Part shown: piece by piece, positions 1-8,281 of the stretch
Position numbering within the stretch: the stretch's first letter is position 1
Layout of the letters: every line of letters starts with the position of its first letter
NCBI GenBank assembly: GCA_017304555.1
Contig: JAFKKS010000166.1
Span: 1 to 49,446 of the forward strand
Direction of reading: 5' to 3'
From: Hyphomicrobiales bacterium
GTDB taxonomy: Bacteria > Pseudomonadota > Alphaproteobacteria > Rhizobiales > Xanthobacteraceae
DNA: 49,446 nt
The notes under the pieces: generated by a model
The model's database searches: none
Told to the model about the DNA's origin: nothing
Seen by the model: only the letters and a program-made list of their open reading frames with translations
Translations under genes and position numbers: made by a program

Positions 1-273
1 TTCGAGCTTGAAATGGACGGCGCGGTCGCGCCAGCGCCGCTCGGCGAGCGGTGTGCACCCGACACCGAGCGATACCGGATTCTTGACGACGACCGGAAAG
101 GCCGCGCGATAGCGCCAGAGCGAACGCTCGCTTTTGTCGATGGCGTCGCGGCGGATGCCGGGCAACGGCGTGATCATCAGCGGCGTGCGATCGTCGGAAC
201 TCCAGCGCGGCTGCGCCAGCGGATAAAGGTCGCCGTTGCGCGGGTCGACATAGGACGGGACGGACGAAGTCAT
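1..273 (-). CDS. Threonine synthase-like PLP-dependent enzyme, N-terminal part
   Basis: The gene runs off the left edge, so only the first 91 residues are present, from an ATG at 273. The readable protein has the layout of the threonine synthase N-terminus: a short leader (MTSSVPSYVDPRNGDLYPLA), a SLWRYR segment, and then SLGVGCTPL followed by HFKLE. This matches the VSLGEGxTPL...KxE block ahead of the PLP lysine in fold-type II enzymes. The catalytic lysine lies outside the window, so the exact member (threonine synthase or another beta-replacing enzyme) cannot be settled. It reads in the same direction as modC, which ends 70 bases upstream, and could be read through from the mod operon, but a metabolic link is not evident. 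Confidence 0.7.
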   Translation of the reverse strand, partial: MTSSVPSYVDPRNGDLYPLAQPRWSSDDRTPLMITPLPGIRRDAIDKSERSLWRYRAAFPVVVKNPVSLGVGCTPLAERRWRDRAVHFKLE

Positions 274-343
274 TGCGTAATCCAGATGGGGGTGTGCGAA
301 GGCGGAGGCGCTTTCGCGGGCGGGCCGCGACTATAGCGATATT

Positions 344-1369
344 TTACTTGCGCGCGAGCGAGACGCCTTTGACCTGCGCATAGACCGGCGCGCCGTCGGC
401 GAAGCCGAGCTGTTCCCAGGAGCGTCGCGTGATGCGCGCGAGCAGACGCTGCCCGGCATGATCGTGTCCGAGCGTGAGCACCACCGTGATCTCATGCGGC
501 CCCGAGGCTGTGTGGGACACGATGCGCGCGGGCAGGACGTTGAGGATCGTGCTGCCTTGCGGCGGCGTGCTCGCGAGGCTCACGTCGCTTGCGGCAATGC
601 GCAGCCGCCGCCGTTCGCCCGGGCGCGCTTGCGTCGACGGCGCCAGCAGGCGGCCGCCGTCGACGCGCACGGTGAGGATGCCGTAGGCCGGAAGCGCGCT
701 CAACGGTCCCGCGCCGATCACCGACCCCGCGCGCATCAGGACCAGATGGTCGGCGAGGCGCTCGATCTCGCTCATGTCGTGCGTGACGTAGATGACCGGC
801 AGCGACATCCGCTCATGCAGGCGTTCGAGGAACGGCAGGATCTCGTCTTTGGTCAGGCGGTCGAGCGCGGAGAGCGGCTCGTCCATCAGCAGGAGCTTCG
901 GCTGCGAGAGCAAAGCGCGGCCGATGGCGACGCGCTGGCGCTCGCCGCCGGAAAGATTTTGCGGTGCGCGCTCGACAAGCGATGTCAGGCCGAGGAGATC
1001 GAGCACTTCGTCGAATGCGATGGCGTCGCTTTGCGTCGGCTCTTTTCCACGCGGCGCGCCGTAGAGAAGGTTGCGGCGCACCGAGAGGTGCGGAAACAGG
1101 CTCGCTTCCTGGAACACGTAGCCGATCGGTCGCACGTGCGGCGGGCGGAATGCGTCGCCGTCCTGCCACACGTCGCCATCGATGGCGCAAAATCCGTCGA
1201 GCCGCTGCAAGCCGGCGATGCAGCGCAGGACCGTTGTCTTGCCGCAGCCGGAGGGGCCGAACAAGCCGGTCACGCCGGTGGCCGGCACGCTGAAGGAGGC
1301 GTCGAGCGCGAACTTGCCGAGCATTCCGCGAAACGCGGCGGTGATGCTCTTCGCGGACGCTTCGGTCAT
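344..1369 (-). CDS. modC: Molybdate ABC transporter ATP-binding protein ModC
   Basis: This 341-residue ATPase powers high-affinity molybdate (and probably tungstate) import. The nucleotide-binding domain has Walker [10 protein letters not shown] at about residues 38-46, the signature [16 protein letters not shown], and Walker [15 protein letters not shown]-terminal MOP/TOBE domain of about 65 residues follows, typical of ModC. I chose the ATG at 1369 because it overlaps the modB stop as ATGA; a longer frame upstream lies inside modB. It is the last gene of modE-modA-modB-modC, and expression should follow the ModE-controlled promoter. Confidence 0.95.
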   Translation of the reverse strand: MTEASAKSITAAFRGMLGKFALDASFSVPATGVTGLFGPSGCGKTTVLRCIAGLQRLDGFCAIDGDVWQDGDAFRPPHVRPIGYVFQEASLFPHLSVRRNLLYGAPRGKEPTQSDAIAFDEVLDLLGLTSLVERAPQNLSGGERQRVAIGRALLSQPKLLLMDEPLSALDRLTKDEILPFLERLHERMSLPVIYVTHDMSEIERLADHLVLMRAGSVIGAGPLSALPAYGILTVRVDGGRLLAPSTQARPGERRRLRIAASDVSLASTPPQGSTILNVLPARIVSHTASGPHEITVVLTLGHDHAGQRLLARITRRSWEQLGFADGAPVYAQVKGVSLARK

Positions 1370-2052
1370 AGGCCGACGCGCGCCACGCGCTTCTCGATCA
1401 GCATCATCGCGAGGATGACGACGAAAGCGAACACGACCATTCCCGCCGCGAGGATGCTCGCTTCGTACCACTGCGAGGTCTCGACGAAATCGTAGATCGC
1501 GACCGACAGCACTTTCGTCTCGCCGGGGATGTTGCCGCCGATCATCAGCACGACGCCGAACTCACCGACCGTATGCGCGAAGCCGAGCACCGCACCGGTG
1601 AGAAATCCGGGCCGCGCCAGCGGCGCCGCGACGGTCCAGAACGCGCGTCGCGGCGAGGCGCGCAACGTCGCTGCGGCTTCCATCGGCCGTTCGCCCATCG
1701 CAACGAAAGCGTTGCGGATCGGCTGTACGACGAAAGGGATAGAATAGACGACGGAGCCGATGACCAGGCCTTCGAAGGTGAAGGCGAGGGTGCGCGCGCC
1801 CCAGAGGCCAGCGAGCGCACCGCCCGGCCCGCTCGGGCCCAGCAGGAGGAGAAGATAGAAGCCGAGGACGGTCGGCGGCAGGACGAGGGGCATCGCGACC
1901 AGCGTTGCGACGGCCTCCTTCCATCGCGCCTTGGAGCGCGCGAGCCACCAGGCGATCGGCGTTCCAATGATGAGCAGGATAACGGTCGTGATCGCGGCCA
2001 GCTCGATCGTCAGCCGCACCGGCTGCCATATGCCAACCGGCAGGGCTGTCAT
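1366..2052 (-). CDS. modB: Molybdate ABC transporter permease ModB
   Basis: This 228-residue inner-membrane permease forms the molybdate channel as a dimer with ModC. It has about five hydrophobic helices and the ModB-specific segment [20 protein letters not shown], which includes the coupling-helix region contacting the ATPase. Length is normal for ModB. It starts 6 bases after modA ends and overlaps modC by 4 bases, so the three genes are translationally coupled. Confidence 0.95.
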   Translation of the reverse strand: MTALPVGIWQPVRLTIELAAITTVILLIIGTPIAWWLARSKARWKEAVATLVAMPLVLPPTVLGFYLLLLLGPSGPGGALAGLWGARTLAFTFEGLVIGSVVYSIPFVVQPIRNAFVAMGERPMEAAATLRASPRRAFWTVAAPLARPGFLTGAVLGFAHTVGEFGVVLMIGGNIPGETKVLSVAIYDFVETSQWYEASILAAGMVVFAFVVILAMMLIEKRVARVGL

Positions 2053-2058
2053 CGGCGC

Positions 2059-2817
2059 TTACTTTCCGCCCATGGCGTAGCCGTATTTCTCAATGATGGC
2101 GCGCGCTTCGGGCCCTTTGAGAAACGCCAGGAACGCCTTGGCCGCTTCATTCGACTCTCCCTTTTTTAGGAGCACCGCGTCCTGCCGGATCGGCGTATAG
2201 AGTTCCTGCGGCACAAGCCACTGTGATCCACCGGTCTTTCCGGCGAGCTGCGACAGAGCGACAAAGCCGAGCTCGGCATTTCCCGAATCCACGAACTGGA
2301 ACGTCTGGCTGATATTGTTGCCCTGAACGATCTTCGATTCCAGCGCGTCGTAGACTTTCACCGCCTTGAGCGTCTCGACCGCCGCTGCACCGTAAGGCGC
2401 GGCCTTCGGATTGGCGATGGCGATCTTGGCGAACTTGCCGTCTTTCACCGTGCTCTCGCCTTTGACGAGATCGGCGTTCTTGCTCCACAGCACGAGCTTG
2501 CCCACGGCATAGGTGAACACGCTGTCCTTAACGCCGAGACCTTCTTCGGCGAGCTTCTTCGGCCGCTCGTCGTCGGCGGAGAGGAACACCTGGAACGGTG
2601 CGTCCTGCTTGATCTGCGTGAAGAACTGGCCGGAGGAGCCGAAGCTCAGCACGGCGTTATGGCCGGTCTTCTGCTTGAAAGCGGCGGCGATGTCCTTCGC
2701 CGCGGCGGTGAAGTTCGCGGCGACCGCGACGTTCGTTTCGGCAGCGGATGCGCTGCCGCCGAGCGTGAAGGCGAAGGCGGCGCCGAGGGCGAAACCCAGA
2801 AGAACTCTCTTTTGCAT
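2059..2817 (-). CDS. modA: Molybdate-binding periplasmic protein ModA
   Basis: This 252-residue secreted solute-binding protein captures molybdate in the periplasm and delivers it to ModB. A signal peptide (MQKRVLLGFALGAAFAFTLG, cleavage likely after SASA) precedes the mature start AETNVAVAANFTAAAKDIAAAF, which is characteristic of ModA. Later, LSFGSSGQF carries the conserved anion-binding serines. The ATG at 2817 puts the signal peptide at the N-terminus; a longer upstream frame runs into modE. It is the second gene of the operon, 22 bases after modE. Confidence 0.95.
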   Translation of the reverse strand: MQKRVLLGFALGAAFAFTLGGSASAAETNVAVAANFTAAAKDIAAAFKQKTGHNAVLSFGSSGQFFTQIKQDAPFQVFLSADDERPKKLAEEGLGVKDSVFTYAVGKLVLWSKNADLVKGESTVKDGKFAKIAIANPKAAPYGAAAVETLKAVKVYDALESKIVQGNNISQTFQFVDSGNAELGFVALSQLAGKTGGSQWLVPQELYTPIRQDAVLLKKGESNEAAKAFLAFLKGPEARAIIEKYGYAMGGK

Positions 2818-2839
2818 AGCGAACAATCTCCCGATCCGA

Positions 2840-3631
2840 TCAATCGATGGCGATGACGACGTGCGCCGCTTCGAACAGCGCGTAAGCCGGTTTGCCCGGC
2901 GTGAGCGCAAGCGCTTGCGCGCTGTGCGCGGTGATGGTGGCGACGAGCGTCTTGTCGCCGCCGATATCGAGGATCACTTCGGCGTTGATCGCCGAGGTCT
3001 CGCAGCGGCGCACGACGCCGTGCACCGCGTTGCGCGTGGAGACGGTCGGTGGCGCGTCACCGGGGGCGATGAAGACGAACGACGCCTTGACGAGAACGAT
3101 CGCCTCGCGCCCGACGCACAGGCCGAGGGCGCGGGCGCTCTCCTGCGTCACATGCGCGTAGATCGTCGTGTCGTCGGAGACGGCGACGGCCACCTCGACG
3201 TTGAGCGTGTCGGAGCGCATCGCGACGATCGTGCCGCGCAGCGCGTTGCGCGCGCTTGTCCGCATGAGGAATCCCGTGACGAGATTGAGGGGTGAAATGC
3301 CGCTGCCCGCGAGGTCGGGCTCGAGCGTGCGCAGCACGCGCGTCATCTCGGATTCGAGCCGGCCGAACGCTTCGATGACGCGCAGTCCGGTCGGCGTCAG
3401 TTGCGCCCCGCCGCCTTGCCGTCCGCCGGTACGGGTCTCGAGCAGCGGCTGCCCGAACAGGTTCGCCATCGCCTCGAGCGCGTCCCAGGCGGCTTTGTAG
3501 GTGAGCCCCGCTGCACGCGCGCCGGCGCTGATGCTGCCCTCCCGCGCGACCGCCTGCAGCAGCCGGATCCGCTCGCGGCCGACGCCGGAAATACCCTCTG
3601 TCTTCAATGTGATAGCGGCTTCGATAGCCAT
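2840..3631 (-). CDS. modE: Molybdate-responsive regulator ModE
   Basis: This 263-residue molybdate-sensing transcription factor has an N-terminal winged helix of LysR type (SISAGARAAGLTYKAAWDAL, residues about 34-53, with the ETRTGGRQGGGAQLTPTGLRV wing) and two C-terminal Mop repeats (TSARNALRGTIVAM and the following VSTRNAVHGVV unit). Molybdate-bound ModE normally represses the mod genes. It is first in the operon. The ATG at 3631 lies 9 bases from a ModE-box palindrome at 3641-3669, so autoregulation is very likely. The second Mop repeat is close in sequence to the small Mop protein encoded divergently. Confidence 0.92.
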   Translation of the reverse strand: MAIEAAITLKTEGISGVGRERIRLLQAVAREGSISAGARAAGLTYKAAWDALEAMANLFGQPLLETRTGGRQGGGAQLTPTGLRVIEAFGRLESEMTRVLRTLEPDLAGSGISPLNLVTGFLMRTSARNALRGTIVAMRSDTLNVEVAVAVSDDTTIYAHVTQESARALGLCVGREAIVLVKASFVFIAPGDAPPTVSTRNAVHGVVRRCETSAINAEVILDIGGDKTLVATITAHSAQALALTPGKPAYALFEAAHVVIAID

Positions 3632-3640
3632 CGGCCCAGC

Positions 3641-3669
3641 ATCGTCATATAGTTGATCTATATAACGTA
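3641..3669. promoter_or_regulatory. ModE-box operator between modE and mop
   Basis: Two 11-base half-sites, ATCGTCATATA (3641-3651) and TATATAACGTA (3659-3669), form an imperfect inverted repeat with a 7-base spacer. They follow the known ModE operator pattern, an ATCG..TATATA half opposite a TATATAACGAT half. The site lies immediately upstream of modE and divergent from mop, so one operator could control both directions. Binding has not been tested; the match was made by eye. Confidence 0.8.
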
Positions 3670-3725
3670 TACGGGTGGCGCAGCCGCCCTGGCAAGTGGG
3701 CAAGGGCAAGGTGCAAGAGGTCGTG

Positions 3726-3935
3726 ATGAGGATCAGCGCGCGCAATCAACTCAAGGGAACGGTGGTGGACGTCGTCAAAGGCGCGACCACCTCGCATGTC
3801 CGCATCGATATCGGCGGCGGGACGATCGTCACCGCCTCGATCACCAATCAGGCGGTCGACGAATTGAAGCTCGCCAAGGGCGTGCCGGCATTTGCGGTCA
3901 TCAAGGCGTCCGACGTTCTCGTCGCCATCGACTAG
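3726..3935 (+). CDS. mop: Small molybdenum-pterin/molybdate-binding protein (Mop, molbindin)
   Basis: This 69-residue cytoplasmic protein consists of a single Mop/TOBE domain: MRISARNQLKGTVVDVVKGA at the start and KASDVLVAID at the end. Such proteins assemble into hexamers that store or buffer molybdate. The ATG at 3726 gives the usual family length and has AGAGG just upstream. A longer frame from 3675 adds a non-conserved leader that would sit beside the operator. The gene is divergent from modE across the ModE box. The reading frame ends where the repeat element at 3935 begins. Confidence 0.85.
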   Translation: MRISARNQLKGTVVDVVKGATTSHVRIDIGGGTIVTASITNQAVDELKLAKGVPAFAVIKASDVLVAID

Positions 3936-4046
3936 ATCACGATGATTTTGGATCGGATCGATCCAAAATCATGAACGTGATCGATTCTAATAACTTGGAG
4001 CATGATGTAATCCGAAAACCGCTTCACACTTTTCGGCGTCATGCTC
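3935..4046. repeat. Composite palindromic intergenic repeat (Rhizobiales type)
   Basis: Two palindromes lie back to back after mop. The first is a stem of ATGATTTTGGATC (3942-3954) with GATCCAAAATCAT (3960-3972), loop 5 bases, extended by GATCACG/CGTGATC (3935-3941 and 3976-3982). The second starts GAGCATGA (3998-4005), pairs CCGAAAA (4012-4018) with TTTTCGG (4030-4036), and closes with TCATGCTC (4039-4046). Elements of this GAGCATGAT...ATCATGCTC form are, from memory, dispersed in many copies in Bradyrhizobium and relatives. The first stem may also end mop transcripts, although it lacks a clear T-run. Confidence 0.7.
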
Positions 4047-4153
4047 TAAGTGCCGCGCTTCACGGGCGCGTGACGGCAAATTGTTTTTCATTGTCGCGGG
4101 CCGGCGCGTACAAGCGCAGGCAGTCGCGACAATGAGGAGCCGGTCTGGCGCTT

Positions 4154-5017
4154 ATGGCGTTTCTGCGGGAAAAGAACGGGCGCTGGTCGCCGGAGAAGAT
4201 CGCGGCCTTCGTCGTCGCCGTGCTGCCGGCGCTATGGCTTCTCGGCCGCTTCCTCCTGCACGATCTCGGGGCGCGGCCGATCACCGAGGCGATCCACTTC
4301 ACCGGCGAATGGGCGGTGCGGCTGCTGTTGCTCTCGCTGCTGATCTCGCCGGCGCGGCGCATTCTCGGCGCCGGAAAGCTCATCCTCGCCCGCCGCACAC
4401 TCGGCGTCGCGGCGATGGCTTACGCGCTGCTGCATCTCTCGCTCTACATCCTCGACCAGAAGTTCAATCTCTTCGTCGTGGCGAGCGAGATCGCGCTGCG
4501 CTTCTATCTCACGATCGGTTTCGTTGCGCTCATCGGGCTCATCGCGCTCGGCACGACGTCGTTCGACGCCGTCATCCGGCGGATGGGGCCGCGCTGGAAC
4601 ACGCTGCATCGCATCGTCTATGGCATCGCGATCCTCGCGATCATCCATTTCTTGCTGCAGAAGAAGCTTGAGATTTACGAGCCGACGGTGATGGCCGGGC
4701 TCCTCCTTTGGCTGTTCGGCTATCGCTTGTGGCAGCGGCTGGCGGGGGCGGCACCTGGCTGGATCGGCCTGACGGCGCTCGCATTCGCGAGCGCGCTGCT
4801 CACCGCGGCGGTGGAAGCGCTGTGGTTCGGGGTGAAGACCGGCGTCGATCCTTGGCTCGTGCTTGACGCCAATTGGGCGCTCGACATCGAGATACGCCCC
4901 GCCTGGTGGGTGCTCGCCGTCACGCTTGCCGTCGTCGGTATCAAGCTCGTGACCGACTTTCGCTCCTCGTCCGGCACTCCGCGTCAACGCATGTCGGTCA
5001 GCACCGCGCGCGGCTGA
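4154..5017 (+). CDS. msrQ: MsrQ-like haem b membrane protein (YedZ family)
   Basis: This 287-residue polytopic membrane protein belongs to the ferric-reductase-like transmembrane family. MsrQ passes electrons from the respiratory chain or flavin reductase to the molybdoenzyme MsrP, which repairs oxidised methionines in the periplasm. Visible features are about six hydrophobic helices, TGEWAVRLLLLSLLISPARR, the ARRTLGVAAMAYALLHLSLY segment with a haem-ligand histidine, and WNTLHRIVYGIAILAIIHFL with further histidines. It is longer than E. coli MsrQ (about 210 residues) because of an extra C-terminal pair of helices. The catalytic partner msrP is not in the window. Placement next to the molybdate operon fits a molybdoenzyme partner, but that is inference. 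Confidence 0.82.
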   Translation: MAFLREKNGRWSPEKIAAFVVAVLPALWLLGRFLLHDLGARPITEAIHFTGEWAVRLLLLSLLISPARRILGAGKLILARRTLGVAAMAYALLHLSLYILDQKFNLFVVASEIALRFYLTIGFVALIGLIALGTTSFDAVIRRMGPRWNTLHRIVYGIAILAIIHFLLQKKLEIYEPTVMAGLLLWLFGYRLWQRLAGAAPGWIGLTALAFASALLTAAVEALWFGVKTGVDPWLVLDANWALDIEIRPAWWVLAVTLAVVGIKLVTDFRSSSGTPRQRMSVSTARG

Positions 5018-5045
5018 TTTCGAGCAGAAACTCAGCGGAACGGAA

Positions 5046-5501
5046 TCAGGCGCGCTCGTTCGCGGCAGTGTGGATCGCCGCGCGCACCCGCTGGAACGTT
5101 CCGCACCGGCAGATATTGGTGATCGCGGCGTCGATGTCGGCGTCGGTCGGCTTCGCGTTCTCTTTCAGGAAAGCGGCGACGGCCATGATCATGCCACTCT
5201 GGCAGTAGCCGCATTGCGGCACGTCGTGCGTCAGCCACGCTTTCTGCACCGGATGCGACGCATCGGGGGATAGGCCTTCGATGGTGACGATCTTCTGATC
5301 CGGCCGTATCGAATCAAGCGTGACGCTGCAGGAGCGCACGGCCTCGCCGTCGATGTGCACCGTGCAGGCGCCGCATTGCGCGATGCCGCAGCCGTACTTC
5401 GTTCCGGTCAGCCTGACATGCTCACGGATCACCCAAAGAAGCGGTGTGTCCGCGTCTGCATCGATGTCGTGTGTCGTACCGTTGATGGTGATGCGAGCCA
5501 T
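5046..5501 (-). CDS. [2Fe-2S] small subunit of a molybdenum hydroxylase (isoquinoline oxidoreductase alpha / aldehyde oxidase type)
   Basis: This 151-residue xanthine-oxidase-family iron-sulphur subunit carries two [2Fe-2S] clusters. The N-terminal ferredoxin-like cluster motif is [22 protein letters not shown], and the C-terminal helical-domain motif is CGYCQSG...NICRCGT. The chain [20 protein letters not shown]...[16 protein letters not shown] is typical of IorA-like proteins, which work with a separate molybdopterin subunit (IorB-like) in the periplasm or at the membrane. No large subunit is encoded next to it. Upstream is the flippase gene on the same strand, 48 bases away, so it may be co-transcribed with an unrelated operon. 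Confidence 0.88.
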   Translation of the reverse strand: MARITINGTTHDIDADADTPLLWVIREHVRLTGTKYGCGIAQCGACTVHIDGEAVRSCSVTLDSIRPDQKIVTIEGLSPDASHPVQKAWLTHDVPQCGYCQSGMIMAVAAFLKENAKPTDADIDAAITNICRCGTFQRVRAAIHTAANERA

Positions 5502-5549
5502 GCGTCTCGTGGTCCTGGCTACGCCCCCGATGCGCCTTCCGAGCGGCGC

Positions 5550-6947
5550 TTAAACCGCGCCTTCGACAGTCCTTATCCCGGCCGCACCGGTTCGCGTCAA
5601 CTGCCGCCTGGTCAAAAAGAAGAGCACGACCGATTCCAGGATCAGCGCGAGCGTCGTCGAGACGGCCGCGCCCTCGACGCCGAAGCGCGGGATCAGCACG
5701 AAGCAGCACGCGAGATTGCAGGCGAAGGCCACCGTGTAGACGACGGCGCAGGCTTTCTGCCGTCCGTACATGATCAGCAGCCGCTCCGCGGGGCCAACGG
5801 CCGCGCGCGCCATCAGGCCGACGGCCAGAATGCCGATGAGAAAATACCCGGAGACGAATTCGGGCCCGAACAGCCATAGCAAAGGCCAGCCGAGTGCGAG
5901 CAGGACGCCGACGCCGGCGAGTGAGGGCCAGAACGTCCACCGGCGCGAACGCGCATAGAAGTGAGCGAGCGCGCCTTCCTCACCGCCCGCGCGCAGTTCG
6001 GAAAATCGATACGCCACAGTCGCGGCGATCGAGAAATGCACGAAGGCGACCAGCGCCATCAATTTCTGGACGGCGAAGTAGATCGCGACGTCCGTCGGTG
6101 GACGATAGATCTGCAGCACCAGCACGTCGACGTAGCTCAAGAGAAAATAGAAGGCGCCGGCGATCGAGATCGGCAATGACGCGCCGATCCACGTCTTGAA
6201 ATCGTAATGGCGGATGCCGGCGGCGACGGTCTCGCGCAGCCGGCCGTTGATGATGAGCCACTGACCTGCGACGGCGAGAATACTTGCGACGACCGAGGCG
6301 AACAGGACGCTGACGGCGGTCGCCGGCAGACCGTAGAGATAGGCCGCGAGAACCAACGCCAGGATCAGAATGGGGCGGATGATATAGAGCGGCAGCAGCG
6401 CGACGCCGATCCACCCGTAAGATCGCGCGATGCCGTCCTGCGTGACGGCAAGGCCGCAAAACGGAAGCGTCGCGCAGGCAAGGTAGAGCGGCAGCACGAC
6501 GTTCGGGTCGAGTGACGTTTCGAAGGTTTTGATGACCGCAGCGGCAAGCAAGGCTGCTGCCGTCGCCGCCGCGGCAGTGAACCATCGGCTGCCGGAGAGA
6601 AAGCCACGCAGCAGCGCCAGCGAAGAACGGCCGTGATACTCGGGGATGAAGCGCTGCGCCGCGGTGGACAGGCCGAAATCGACCATGCCGCCGAACAATA
6701 GCGCCCAGGTCCAGACATAGGCGTAGATGCCGAACTCGTCGCTGCCCATCCAGCGCGCCAGCAGCGGCTGCGTGAGGAACGCGATTGCCGCGCTGGCGAC
6801 GCGAATAAGAAAGGCGCCGCCCGCCGCGCGGCCGAGCGAGGCCGACGAAAAGAGCGACGTCAGCTTCCCGAGGCGAAAACGGCTCGCGGCGGACCGCAAA
6901 GCGTCCATCGGGCTCGTCGCGACATTGAGCGGCCGTGAGTTCGACAT
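5550..6947 (-). CDS. Oligosaccharide flippase / polysaccharide biosynthesis membrane protein (Wzx-like)
   Basis: This 465-residue protein has 12-14 hydrophobic segments and belongs to the MATE/MOP superfamily. It shows the family pattern: a GRAAGGAFLIRVASAAIAFL first helix, then RWMGSDEFGIYAYVWTWALL, and repeated FGxxGAA-type helix ends near FGVEGAAVSTTLALILESVV. Such proteins flip lipid-linked glycans across the inner membrane. It is the last of three tightly spaced genes (12 bases after the FAD enzyme), so its substrate is probably the product made or decorated by the two upstream enzymes. No glycosyltransferase is present in the window. Confidence 0.85.
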   Translation of the reverse strand: MSNSRPLNVATSPMDALRSAASRFRLGKLTSLFSSASLGRAAGGAFLIRVASAAIAFLTQPLLARWMGSDEFGIYAYVWTWALLFGGMVDFGLSTAAQRFIPEYHGRSSLALLRGFLSGSRWFTAAAATAAALLAAAVIKTFETSLDPNVVLPLYLACATLPFCGLAVTQDGIARSYGWIGVALLPLYIIRPILILALVLAAYLYGLPATAVSVLFASVVASILAVAGQWLIINGRLRETVAAGIRHYDFKTWIGASLPISIAGAFYFLLSYVDVLVLQIYRPPTDVAIYFAVQKLMALVAFVHFSIAATVAYRFSELRAGGEEGALAHFYARSRRWTFWPSLAGVGVLLALGWPLLWLFGPEFVSGYFLIGILAVGLMARAAVGPAERLLIMYGRQKACAVVYTVAFACNLACCFVLIPRFGVEGAAVSTTLALILESVVLFFLTRRQLTRTGAAGIRTVEGAV

Positions 6948-6959
6948 GCTTCCGTATGT

Positions 6960-8264
6960 TTAAGAGCGCGCTTGTTCGCGCAGGCTCGTCTGCGCTTGCG
7001 CGGCGTTCAAATCCGGCATCGTGCCGATGTTGCCCGGCACCGCGGACACATCCAGGCTCGGCGCAACGGCGATCAGGTTTTCTTGCGCCGCACGGATTTC
7101 TCCGACGGGGCCGGCAGCGTGCTTCACTTTTGTGCGAGCGCGGCGCAAGGCGCCGACGGCCGCATGACCGATGCGCCGGATCTGGCGGCGCGCTTCCCAG
7201 ATCAGGCCTGGGTCGGTCGACAGCGAGCGCAGGAAGAAAGCCTTGGCTTCGGACTGCGCATCCGTTTCGATCTTCGTCGGGTCGTCGTAGAACGCCTTGA
7301 TCTTCGCGCTGTCCATTCCCGGCGACAGAAGCCAGTGCGGAATGTGTGTGTTGCACAGCCTTTCGATGTCGGTCAGCACCTTGTTCGTTCCCGTCCCGGC
7401 GGCGGGACATGAGGTTGCGAAGGCATCGCCGACGAGCACGACGCCGTCGCACAGCGGATTGCGCATGCGGCACAGGTCGACCGGCCGGATCTTGACGAAC
7501 CCGCTCACCTGGAAGGGGCCCGTCACACGCTCGAGTTCCGGCATGAGGCTGAGCAGGGCTTCATGCGGCGCGGTGCGCAGCGCGCGCAAAAGCGGGTCCG
7601 CCATATCGCGGTAAAGAAAGAGATTGGCGCGTGTGCCCGATTGGATCGGGAACATCGACATATACGCCATCCGATCCGCGATGCTTTGCGGGTAGCAGGT
7701 GAGCGCCCGGAACGGAAAGCGCGATTGACCGACGGGAGACACGTCGAAGCCGACGCTGACGGAGTGGGAGGCGCTGAGGATTTCGCGCTCGATGCCCAGC
7801 ATGTGCCGCAGGCCGATGTTGAGCCCGGTGGCCAGGACGACGAGACGCGCGGAGAGCGTCTCACCGTCCGCCAGCGTCAGTGATTGGCGATCGGGACCGT
7901 TCGCGATCTCCGTCACCTTGCCGGCGATGACGGCGACATTGGCTGGAATTTCGCGGCGCACCGTGTTGACGAGGTTGTCGTAGAGAATGCCGCATTGGTT
8001 GTGCGGCCGGCGATCGATGATCTTGCCTGCGCGCGCCGTGACGATTTCGTCGTCCGGGCTGGCCACTTTGAATACGGCGGGCGCGAGCCCCGTCTTGTGC
8101 AGGATCGCGATCTGCGAGCCGTCGAGCTTCTCGCACCGGAAGTCGGGCGGGTAGATCTCGTGCGGGTCGATGAGGGTGACGTCGGCGCCGGCGCGCCCCA
8201 GCATGACCGCGGCGAGCGAGCCTGCGAGGCCGCCGCCGACAATGGCAATATCCGTACGCCGCAT
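6960..8264 (-). CDS. FAD-dependent oxidoreductase (halogenase / geranylgeranyl-reductase-like fold)
   Basis: This 434-residue flavoprotein has an N-terminal Rossmann FAD motif DIAIVGGGLAGSLAAVMLG and a second FAD-binding block VVLVGDAFATSCPAAGTG at about residues 280-300. That pattern is shared by tryptophan-halogenase-like and aromatic-hydroxylase-like enzymes. The diagnostic WxWxIP halogenase motif is not seen, so halogenation should not be assumed. The ATG at 8264 places the FAD motif at the N-terminus. It is the middle gene of an operon with a BioF2-type acyltransferase and a flippase, suggesting modification of a lipid-linked or surface glycan precursor. Confidence 0.75.
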   Translation of the reverse strand: MRRTDIAIVGGGLAGSLAAVMLGRAGADVTLIDPHEIYPPDFRCEKLDGSQIAILHKTGLAPAVFKVASPDDEIVTARAGKIIDRRPHNQCGILYDNLVNTVRREIPANVAVIAGKVTEIANGPDRQSLTLADGETLSARLVVLATGLNIGLRHMLGIEREILSASHSVSVGFDVSPVGQSRFPFRALTCYPQSIADRMAYMSMFPIQSGTRANLFLYRDMADPLLRALRTAPHEALLSLMPELERVTGPFQVSGFVKIRPVDLCRMRNPLCDGVVLVGDAFATSCPAAGTGTNKVLTDIERLCNTHIPHWLLSPGMDSAKIKAFYDDPTKIETDAQSEAKAFFLRSLSTDPGLIWEARRQIRRIGHAAVGALRRARTKVKHAAGPVGEIRAAQENLIAVAPSLDVSAVPGNIGTMPDLNAAQAQTSLREQARS

Positions 8265-8281
8265 CTTCGTCTCCGGGCGTG

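Noticed and set aside
6960-8264. Calling the FAD enzyme a tryptophan halogenase
   Set aside because: The FAD motifs fit the broader fold, but the halogenase-specific WxWxIP motif and an obvious catalytic lysine block are not seen.
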